From positions 8,906-20,148 of the forward strand of contig JAKBJA010000128.1 in NCBI GenBank assembly GCA_021836225.1: DNA of 11,243 nucleotides, written 5' to 3'. Origin of the DNA: Pseudomonadota bacterium (lineage in GTDB: Bacteria > Pseudomonadota > Gammaproteobacteria > Burkholderiales > Thiobacillaceae). The position numbers were made by a program, and so were the translations under genes. This document shows positions 1 through 4,948 of this stretch, in pieces. Under the pieces are notes generated by a model. That model did no database searches. It worked only from the letters and a program-made list of their open reading frames with translations, and was not told the origin of the DNA. Every line of letters begins with the position of its first letter. The stretch's first letter is position 1.

Positions 1-10
1 TGCGTCGCGC

Positions 11-754
11 TTATTCGGCTGCGGGCGCGGCTTCTTCTTCCACCTCGACGAACTCTTCGCCGCCGACGATTTCGCTGATGACCTGGGCACGGCCTTCCAG
101 CGCCGCATCGGCCATGCCGCGGGCGTAAAGACGAATTGCGCGGGCGGAGTCATCGTTGCCGGGGATCACGTAATCCACGCCTTCCGGGCTGTTGTTGGTG
201 TCGACCACGCCGATCACCGGAATGCCCAGTTTCTTGGCCTCGACCACGGCACCCTTTTGGTAACCGACGTCGATGATGAAAATCGCATCAGGCAGGCCGC
301 CCATTTCGCGGATGCCGCCCAGGCTGCGGTTGAGCTTGTCGACTTCACGCTGCACGGTGAGGATTTCCTTCTTCGACAGGCGACCCGGTTCGGCCAGCGA
401 GGCCTCCAGGTCGTTCAGGCGCTTGATCGACTGCTTGACCGTCTTGAAGTTGGTCAGCATGCCGCCCAGCCAGCGTTGGTCAACGTAGGGCATGCCGGCG
501 CGCTGCGCTTCTTCGCGCACGATGTCACGCGCGGCACGCTTGGTGCCGACGAACAGCACGTTGCCCTTGTTGGCGGCCAGCTGACGGACGAATTTCTGCG
601 CATCCTGGAACAGCGGCAGCGACTTTTCCAGATTGACGATATGAATCTTGTTGCGATGACCGAAAATGAACGGGGCCATCTTGGGGTTCCAGAAGCGGGT
701 CTGGTGGCCGAAGTGGACACCGGCTTCCAGCATTTGACGCATGGTGACAGACAT
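11..754 (-). CDS. rpsB: 30S ribosomal protein S2
   Basis: This 247-residue protein is ribosomal protein S2, a component of the small ribosomal subunit needed for S1 binding and translation initiation. The N-terminus ([20 protein letters not shown], residues 5-24) and the internal segments [10 protein letters not shown] and [13 protein letters not shown] are characteristic of the family, as are [13 protein letters not shown] and the acidic, Ala/Glu-rich C-terminal tail. Length is usual for proteobacterial S2. The ATG at 752-754 is preceded by a good Shine-Dalgarno AGGAGA ending 5 nt upstream, which fixes the start. The gene is transcribed leftward out of the window; tsf would be expected next by analogy with other bacteria but is not visible. 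A strong promoter and a structured leader lie upstream at 755-903. Identification is secure. Confidence 0.98.
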   Translation of the reverse strand: MSVTMRQMLEAGVHFGHQTRFWNPKMAPFIFGHRNKIHIVNLEKSLPLFQDAQKFVRQLAANKGNVLFVGTKRAARDIVREEAQRAGMPYVDQRWLGGMLTNFKTVKQSIKRLNDLEASLAEPGRLSKKEILTVQREVDKLNRSLGGIREMGGLPDAIFIIDVGYQKGAVVEAKKLGIPVIGVVDTNNSPEGVDYVIPGNDDSARAIRLYARGMADAALEGRAQVISEIVGGEEFVEVEEEAAPAAE

Positions 755-848
755 GAAAATCTCCTAAAGGGTTGAGCCTCCACCCGTCAGCAGCCGCGCG
801 TGAATGTCTGAACGCGCCGCCACCCTTTAATGACAGGTGTGCGAATTT

Positions 849-866
849 GTCCGAACCATTTCGGAC
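849..866 (-). promoter_or_regulatory. Hairpin in the rpsB 5' leader
   Basis: A perfect inverted repeat with 7-bp arms (GTCCGAA / TTCGGAC) and a 4-nt loop sits a few bases downstream of the predicted rpsB transcription start, inside a leader of about 114 nt. It is not followed by a U-run on the minus strand, so it does not look like an intrinsic terminator. S2 is known to autoregulate its own operon through the mRNA leader in other proteobacteria; this hairpin may take part in such control or simply stabilise the 5' end. That role is inferred. Confidence 0.5.
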
Positions 867-874
867 AGCCCGCG

Positions 875-903
875 ATTCTAATTCGAACGGGCGTTTATTT
901 CAA
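875..903 (-). promoter_or_regulatory. sigma70-type promoter of rpsB
   Basis: On the minus strand a -35 box TTGAAA (898-903) and a -10 box TAGAAT (875-880) are separated by exactly 17 bp, each matching consensus at five of six positions. Transcription would begin near 868, giving a leader of about 114 nt before the rpsB ATG. The promoter starts only 9 bp after the stop codon of the histidine kinase gene, and no intrinsic terminator lies between them, so some read-through from the kinase gene into rpsB is possible. Confidence 0.78.
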
Positions 904-912
904 GGCACGACC

Positions 913-2235
913 TCAGCCGACCGCCGGCAGGGCAATCTGCAGCCACACGGCCAACCCGCCACCGGACCGCGCCTGCAGACTGACCTCCCAACCCTGCGCC
1001 GCCGCCAGTTGGCGCACGATCGCCAGCCCCAGCCCGGAACCGCCGGTGCTGACGCTGCGCGAGGCTTCCAGCCGATAGAACGGGCGGAATACGGCTTCAA
1101 GCTCCGCTGCCGGAATCCCCGGGCCGCGGTCGAGGACGCCGATGCGGCACACGCCGTCTGCGATCTCGGTTCGCAAGGTCACCGGATGACCGCCGCCATA
1201 GCGCAGAGCGTTTTCCAGCAGATTGGCCAGAATGCGGCGCAAGGCACCGACAGGCACATCCAGTTCAACATCGACCGCCTCGATCTGCACCCGCTCAGCC
1301 GCGCCGGGGGTGGTTCGCACCAGATCAGCCAGCAGACCGGGGAGCATCACCCGCTGGGGCGCTTCATGGCCGAAGCCCCGCGCCAGTGTCAGCACGTCGG
1401 CGATCAGGCGGTCCATTGCTTCGATGTCGGCCTCCACCTGCGCCGCCAACTCCGGGCTCGGCTTGCGCACCAGCATTTCCACCGCCAGCCGCAGCCTTGC
1501 CAGCGGGGTGCGCAAGTCGTGCGACACCCCGGCCAGCAGTACCGTGCGGGCGGCCAGCAGGTCGTCCACCTGCTTCGCCATCTCGTTGAAGCGGCGACTC
1601 AGTGCCGCGATCTCGCGCGGCCCGGTTTCGGGCAGGCGCTCCGGTGTCTGCCCGCGCCCCAGCGAGGTCACCGCCTCCTGCAGCCGCTGCAGCGGACGGG
1701 TGGCGCGGCGCGCCAGCCACCAGGCTGCGAGCAGGGTCAGCAGTGCGCCGCCGGTCAGCGAGGCAAGCAGGGCATGAATCGGGCGCGGGCCGATGCGACT
1801 ATGCGAAAATCCCACCGAGAGACGCCTGCCGCCTGCCGGCAACGACACCCAGAACCATTGATCCCCCTGGATTTCCTCGCGGGAAGTCGTCACCGGCTCG
1901 CCCGTTCGCGCACTCAGTGACGCCACCAGAAAGTGCAGATAGGGCTCCCGCCACGAAGGAGGCTGGGGGTCCTGTGGCGGCTCGGCGCGCAGCGCCAGAC
2001 CGTGTGAATGCGCCAGCTCGATTTCAAACGCAGGGCGTGTGACTGGCGGCAGTTCGCCCCAGGTCTGCGCCGACAACGTCATCAGGCCGGCGAGATCGGC
2101 TGCCGAACGGCGCGCCATCGGCAGCATCAGAAAATAGGTGACGGCGCCGGCCACCAGCAGCTCAAAGGCCAGGAAGAACACCACCAGCAACAGGGCATTC
2201 TGCTGCGTCAGGCTCAGGCGCGACGACAGTCTCAC
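913..2235 (-). CDS. EnvZ-like sensor histidine kinase
   Basis: A 440-residue inner-membrane sensor kinase. Transmembrane segments lie at about residues 13-37 and 153-175, enclosing a periplasmic region of roughly 115 residues with no domain I recognise. A HAMP linker (about 176-228) follows, then the H-box with phospho-acceptor His239 (AGVSHDLRTPLARLRLAVEM, very close to EnvZ), N-box (NLLENALRYGG, Asn338 and Asn342), G1 box (DRGPGI, from Asp369), F-box (FRPFYR) and G2 box (GGSGLGLAIV, 398-407). All catalytic motifs are intact. The start is a GTG at 2233-2235 that overlaps the TGA of the response regulator gene (GTGA), implying translational coupling; AAGAGG lies just upstream. It would autophosphorylate and transfer phosphate to the adjacent regulator. 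The signal sensed cannot be read from the sequence; EnvZ itself is the closest family, but orthology is not proven. Confidence 0.93.
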   Translation of the reverse strand: MRLSSRLSLTQQNALLLVVFFLAFELLVAGAVTYFLMLPMARRSAADLAGLMTLSAQTWGELPPVTRPAFEIELAHSHGLALRAEPPQDPQPPSWREPYLHFLVASLSARTGEPVTTSREEIQGDQWFWVSLPAGGRRLSVGFSHSRIGPRPIHALLASLTGGALLTLLAAWWLARRATRPLQRLQEAVTSLGRGQTPERLPETGPREIAALSRRFNEMAKQVDDLLAARTVLLAGVSHDLRTPLARLRLAVEMLVRKPSPELAAQVEADIEAMDRLIADVLTLARGFGHEAPQRVMLPGLLADLVRTTPGAAERVQIEAVDVELDVPVGALRRILANLLENALRYGGGHPVTLRTEIADGVCRIGVLDRGPGIPAAELEAVFRPFYRLEASRSVSTGGSGLGLAIVRQLAAAQGWEVSLQARSGGGLAVWLQIALPAVG

Positions 2236-2948
2236 GCCTCTTCGCCGCGCGGATTGAACAGGTAGCCTTCGCCACGCACGGTGCGGATGTAAACCGGTTC
2301 GCTGGAATCGGGCTCGATCTTGCGGCGCAGCCGGGTGACGCGGGTATCGACGCTACGGTCGAACGGATCGCGTTCGTAGCCTTTCAGCATGTCGATCAGG
2401 GTATCGCGCGACATCACCCGCAAGGGATGTTCGACAAAAATGCGCAGCAGGGCGAATTCGGCGGTCGACAGCTTCACCTCGGCGCCGCCCTTGGTCAGCC
2501 GGTGGCTGGCAACATCCAGTTGATACGGACCGAATGCAGGGTGCGAAGTCTGCGGCTCGGGTTCCCGCTGCCCCTGGCTACGCCGCAGCAGTGCCCGCAG
2601 GCGGGCCAGCAGTTCACGCGGACTGAACGGCTTGGCGAGGTAGTCGTCGGCGCCCATTTCCAGCCCGACCACGCGGTCGACTTCCTCACCGCGCGCCGAC
2701 AGCATGAGGATGGGCACATTCGACTGGCTGCGCAGGCGGCGCGCCAGCGACAGTCCATCCTCGCCGGGCATCATCAGGTCGAGCACGATGGCATCCGGCA
2801 TGCCGCGCTCCAGCGTCTGCCACATCTCGGCGCCATCCACCGCCGTTTCCACTGCAAATCCGCTGTCGCCCAGATAAGCCCCCAGCAGAGTGCGCATGCC
2901 CGGGTCGTCATCCACCACCAGAATGCGTGCCAAAGCCGTATCCGTCAC
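2232..2948 (-). CDS. OmpR-like response regulator
   Basis: A 238-residue transcription factor: receiver domain (about 8-122) plus OmpR/PhoB winged helix (about 138-235). The acidic pocket Asp13/Asp14, phospho-acceptor Asp57 (VLDLMMPGEDG), Ser84 and Lys106 (KPF) are all present. The C-terminal stretch FDRSVDTRVTRLRRKIEPD is very similar to OmpR. I choose a GTG start at 2946-2948 because it is preceded by AGAGG at suitable spacing and gives an N-terminus (MTDTALARILVVDDDPG) and length that match OmpR (239 residues). The ATG at 3113 would add 55 residues that resemble no receiver N-terminus. The gene overlaps the kinase gene by four bases and forms a two-component pair with it. It is divergent from two small secreted-protein genes across about 380 bp, so those are candidate targets, which is inference only. 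Confidence 0.93.
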   Translation of the reverse strand: MTDTALARILVVDDDPGMRTLLGAYLGDSGFAVETAVDGAEMWQTLERGMPDAIVLDLMMPGEDGLSLARRLRSQSNVPILMLSARGEEVDRVVGLEMGADDYLAKPFSPRELLARLRALLRRSQGQREPEPQTSHPAFGPYQLDVASHRLTKGGAEVKLSTAEFALLRIFVEHPLRVMSRDTLIDMLKGYERDPFDRSVDTRVTRLRRKIEPDSSEPVYIRTVRGEGYLFNPRGEEA

Positions 2949-3329
2949 GACAGACCTCTTGTATCGGTTGGCGAATCGGATTTGTAGGATTGCATCATGC
3001 GAGGGTGGGGGTCGGTTCACGGGATTCACACTCCCGGTTTTATCAGGCTGCTTGATCGATCCGGCAAACCACGGAGTTAGAGTCTTCGCTGGAATGCTGA
3101 AACATTTACCCATCTGGCCGGATCAATCCTGCACCGATCCAGCCGAACCCGGGACTGTCTGACGGCTGTTTATCCTACCCCAGTTCGAGGCCGTTCAGCC
3201 GGCCCGTCACAAACAGACACAGACTGACACGCAGCGCCATCCATCGGACATACCGAGTCAACACCGCCGCTGCAGAATGCTCTCATGTCGTATTCCGGCT
3301 ACGACTGAAACCCGAACGCAAACACGCCC
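2949..3329. promoter_or_regulatory. Divergent intergenic region with inverted repeat
   Basis: These 381 bp separate the leftward regulator gene from the rightward small secreted-protein gene and must hold both promoters, though I see no convincing -35/-10 pair on either strand. There is a 12-nt inverted repeat matching at 11 of 12 positions (3054-3065 against 3117-3128, core GATCCGGC / GCCGGATC), spaced by 51 bp. Between the arms lies CTGAAACATTTACCC (about 3097-3111), which loosely recalls OmpR-type sites with a GAAACAT core. A 5-bp hairpin (3020-3036) is also present. None of these is proven to be an operator. Confidence 0.35.
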
Positions 3330-3683
3330 ATGACACGCCTCAACCTGATTCTCCTGCCCTCCATGCTGGCCTTGACCTTACCGGGCTGGGCGACGGCGGG
3401 CACGAAGTCTGCGCAAGGCCTCCCCCTCAACCTGTCGCTGCCACGTGACGTGTTGCAGACACCTGACCATCAACAGGTCGACGAGACGGTCGAGCGCAAC
3501 CTGCGCGCGCCCAAACCAGCTCAAAGCAGCCCGCAAGCACCGGCCTACCTTCCCTACGGTGCCGGCTACGAACACCGCCACCAGGGAATCGGGGGTGCGG
3601 GTGCGGGTGCGGGTGCGGGTGCGGGTGCGGGTGCGGGTGCGGGTCAAAGTCCTGGCGGCGGCGCCAGACGTCAAGGTCGGTAA
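3330..3683 (+). CDS. Small exported protein with Gly-Ala repeat tract
   Basis: I do not recognise this 117-residue protein. It starts with a convincing Sec signal peptide (MTRLNLILLPSMLALTLPGW, cleavage likely after ATA at about residue 23), so the product should be periplasmic or secreted. The mature part has a short region with LPLNLSLPRDVLQTP and VERNLRAP, then a Pro/Gln-rich linker and LPYGAGYEHRHQG. A (Gly-Ala) tract at about residues 89-105 follows, encoded by tandem GGTGCG hexamers, and then a short Gly/Arg-rich tail. No Shine-Dalgarno is evident before the ATG, so the start is less certain than the frame. All three forward frames are open across the repeat, but only this one carries a signal peptide. 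The gene lies 25 bp before another small exported-protein gene and is probably cotranscribed with it. The pairing suggests an envelope-related role, but no function can be assigned. Confidence 0.72.
   Translation: MTRLNLILLPSMLALTLPGWATAGTKSAQGLPLNLSLPRDVLQTPDHQQVDETVERNLRAPKPAQSSPQAPAYLPYGAGYEHRHQGIGGAGAGAGAGAGAGAGAGQSPGGGARRQGR
3593..3644 (+). repeat. Tandem hexanucleotide repeat (GGGTGC, 8.7 copies)
   Basis: Eight perfect uninterrupted copies of GGGTGC run from 3593 to 3640, followed by a partial copy GGGT. The unit length is two codons, so gain or loss of copies by slipped-strand mispairing would lengthen or shorten the Gly-Ala tract of the host protein without shifting its frame. The perfect identity of the copies suggests recent expansion or active instability. 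Confidence 0.95.
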
Positions 3684-3708
3684 TTCCTGTTCACTAAGGA
3701 GCACAACT

Positions 3709-3990
3709 ATGAAATCGAAATCGCTGAAAGTTCTTTCCCTCGTCCTGCTTGCTACCGGTCTTGCCAGTGGCGCAGCCTATGCCAGAGGTGGCGGCGGCAT
3801 GGGCAACATGGCCGGCCCCGGCACCACCCAGGCTGACCCGGCGCGCAATCAGGAACGCGTGCAGAATCGTGTCCAGAAACGCGACGGCTCCCATGCTGGC
3901 GGAGCCCAGCGCAATGAAAACCGCTACGAATTCCGCCACGAAAACCGTGAACAGGTTCGCAGTGAGAGGAGTTCATCTGCAGGCCGGTAA
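3709..3990 (+). CDS. Small Arg/Asn/Glu-rich exported protein
   Basis: A 93-residue protein that I do not recognise as a named family. The ATG at 3709 has an excellent Shine-Dalgarno AAGGAG seven bases upstream, and the N-terminus is a textbook signal peptide (MKSKSLKVLSLVLLATGLAS, cleavage after AYA at about residue 24). The mature part of about 69 residues begins with a Gly/Met stretch (RGGGGMGNMAGPG) and continues with a highly charged region rich in Arg, Asn, Gln and Glu (for example QERVQNRVQKRDG and NRYEFRHENREQV). It has no Cys and little hydrophobic content, so it may be intrinsically disordered or a helical, charge-clustered periplasmic protein. The same frame stays open upstream to 3445, but the ribosome site and signal peptide show that 3709 is the true start. 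A hairpin pair including a strong terminator follows. Confidence 0.82.
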   Translation: MKSKSLKVLSLVLLATGLASGAAYARGGGGMGNMAGPGTTQADPARNQERVQNRVQKRDGSHAGGAQRNENRYEFRHENREQVRSERSSSAGR

Positions 3991-3999
3991 GCGCCATCA

Positions 4000-4016
4000 C
4001 TGAGCTTCCGGCTCAG
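4000..4016 (+). other. Small hairpin after the exported-protein gene
   Basis: A perfect 6-bp stem (CTGAGC / GCTCAG) with loop TTCCG lies 9 bp after the stop codon, just before the larger palindromic terminator. It lacks a following T-run, so alone it would not terminate; it may protect the 3' end of the transcript. Confidence 0.4.
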
Positions 4017-4027
4017 CCGCTCATGAG

Positions 4028-4062
4028 AACGGGGAACGCCATGGCGTTCCCCGTTTTCATTG
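4028..4062 (+). terminator. Intrinsic terminator (28-bp perfect palindrome)
   Basis: Positions 4028-4055 form a perfect 28-bp palindrome (AACGGGGAACGCC on the left arm), folding into a stem of about 12 bp with a CATG loop. It is followed by TTCATT, so together with the end of the stem the transcript carries UUUU. It ends the transcript of the small exported proteins and insulates it from map, whose promoter begins about 20 bp further on. Confidence 0.8.
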
Positions 4063-4082
4063 TCCATGGCCTGCCCGTGGTT

Positions 4083-4111
4083 TTATCAGGTACGGGCGGG
4101 CGCGCTAGAAT
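4083..4111 (+). promoter_or_regulatory. Putative sigma70 promoter of map-glnD
   Basis: A -10 box TAGAAT (4106-4111), identical to the -10 of rpsB, is preceded at 17 bp by TTATCA (4083-4088), a four-of-six match to the -35 consensus. It would start transcription near 4118, leaving a short leader before the map ATG at 4139. Position after the terminator and before map supports the assignment. Confidence 0.55.
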
Positions 4112-4138
4112 GCCGCTTTAAGTCTCCCTACCCATTAC

Positions 4139-4948
4139 ATGACTGTCACCATCAAAACCGGTGCCGAAATCGAGGGCATGCGCATCGCCGGCCGCCTGGC
4201 CTCGGAAGTGCTCGACTACATCACCCCCTTCGTCAAACCCGGTGTCACCACCGGCGAACTCGACCGGCTGTGCCACGACTACATGGTGAACGTGCAGGGC
4301 ACGGTCCCGGCGCCGCTGAACTACGCGCCAAACGGCCACACCCCCTACCCCAAGTCGATCTGCACCTCGGTCAACAACCAGGTGTGCCACGGCGTGCCGG
4401 GCGACAAGGTGCTGAAGAACGGCGACATCGTGAACCTCGACATCACGGTGATCAAGGACGGCTGGCACGGCGACACCAGCCGCATGTTCGTGGCGGGCGA
4501 GGCGTCGATCCAGGCCAAACGCCTGATCCACGTGACCTACGAAGCGATGTGGGTCGGCATCGACCACGTCAAACCCGGCGCTCGCCTGGGTGACATCGGC
4601 CACGCCATCCAGCGCTTCGCCGAGAACCACGGCTACAGCGTGGTTCGCGAATTCTGTGGCCACGGCATCGGCCTCAATTTCCACGAGGACCCGCAGGTGC
4701 TGCACTACGGCAAGGCCGGCACCGGCCTGGTGCTGGAGCCGGGCATGACCTTCACCATCGAACCGATGATCAACGCCGGCCGCCGCGACATCCGTCAGAT
4801 GAACGACGGCTGGACCATCGTCACCAAGGACCGCAGCCTGTCGGCGCAGTGGGAGCATACGATCCTGGTCACCGACAGCGGTTACGAAGTGCTGACCGTG
4901 TCGGCCGGCAGCCCGGCGGTTCCCGACCGCATCCGCCACGCCGCGTGA
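4139..4948 (+). CDS. map: Type I methionine aminopeptidase
   Basis: A 269-residue cytoplasmic metalloenzyme that removes the initiator methionine from nascent proteins after deformylation. The five metal ligands of the pita-bread fold are all present: Asp101 (NLDIT), Asp112 (HGDTSR), His175 (CGHGIG), Glu208 (TIEPM) and Glu239 (WEHT). The substrate-binding His84 (VCHGVPG) is also present. The length and the absence of an N-terminal zinc-finger extension mark the bacterial type Ia form. No clear Shine-Dalgarno precedes the ATG, but MTVTIKTGAEIEGMRIAGRL is a typical N-terminus. The stop codon overlaps the glnD start (GTGA), so the two genes are probably cotranscribed and translationally coupled. 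Map is often adjacent to glnD in Proteobacteria. Confidence 0.97.
   Translation: MTVTIKTGAEIEGMRIAGRLASEVLDYITPFVKPGVTTGELDRLCHDYMVNVQGTVPAPLNYAPNGHTPYPKSICTSVNNQVCHGVPGDKVLKNGDIVNLDITVIKDGWHGDTSRMFVAGEASIQAKRLIHVTYEAMWVGIDHVKPGARLGDIGHAIQRFAENHGYSVVREFCGHGIGLNFHEDPQVLHYGKAGTGLVLEPGMTFTIEPMINAGRRDIRQMNDGWTIVTKDRSLSAQWEHTILVTDSGYEVLTVSAGSPAVPDRIRHAA

Noticed and set aside
849..866. Intrinsic terminator between the kinase gene and rpsB
   Set aside because: The hairpin lies downstream of the rpsB promoter and has no U-run on the minus strand.
772..1920. Plus-strand open frame opposite the histidine kinase
   Set aside because: Its composition (Gln/His/Arg-rich) is typical of antisense reading of a GC-rich gene; the kinase motifs on the minus strand are complete.
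2949..3113. N-terminal extension of the response regulator to an ATG at 3113
   Set aside because: The 55 extra residues do not resemble a receiver N-terminus; the GTG at 2948 has a ribosome site and gives OmpR-like length.
3593..3644. CRISPR array or minisatellite origin
   Set aside because: There are no spacers; the structure is a simple six-base tandem repeat within a gene.
3378..3704. Minus-strand ORF with an Arg-Thr repeat
   Set aside because: It is the reverse reading of the same hexamer repeat, with no ribosome site and no family features.
3445..3708. Upstream extension of the small exported protein as a Val-Arg repeat protein
   Set aside because: The frame is open only because the hexamer repeat has no stops; the ribosome site and signal peptide at 3709 define the real start.
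4118..4939. Minus-strand open frame opposite map (273 codons)
   Set aside because: It is a His/Val/Ala-rich shadow of map codon usage, without a recognisable protein.
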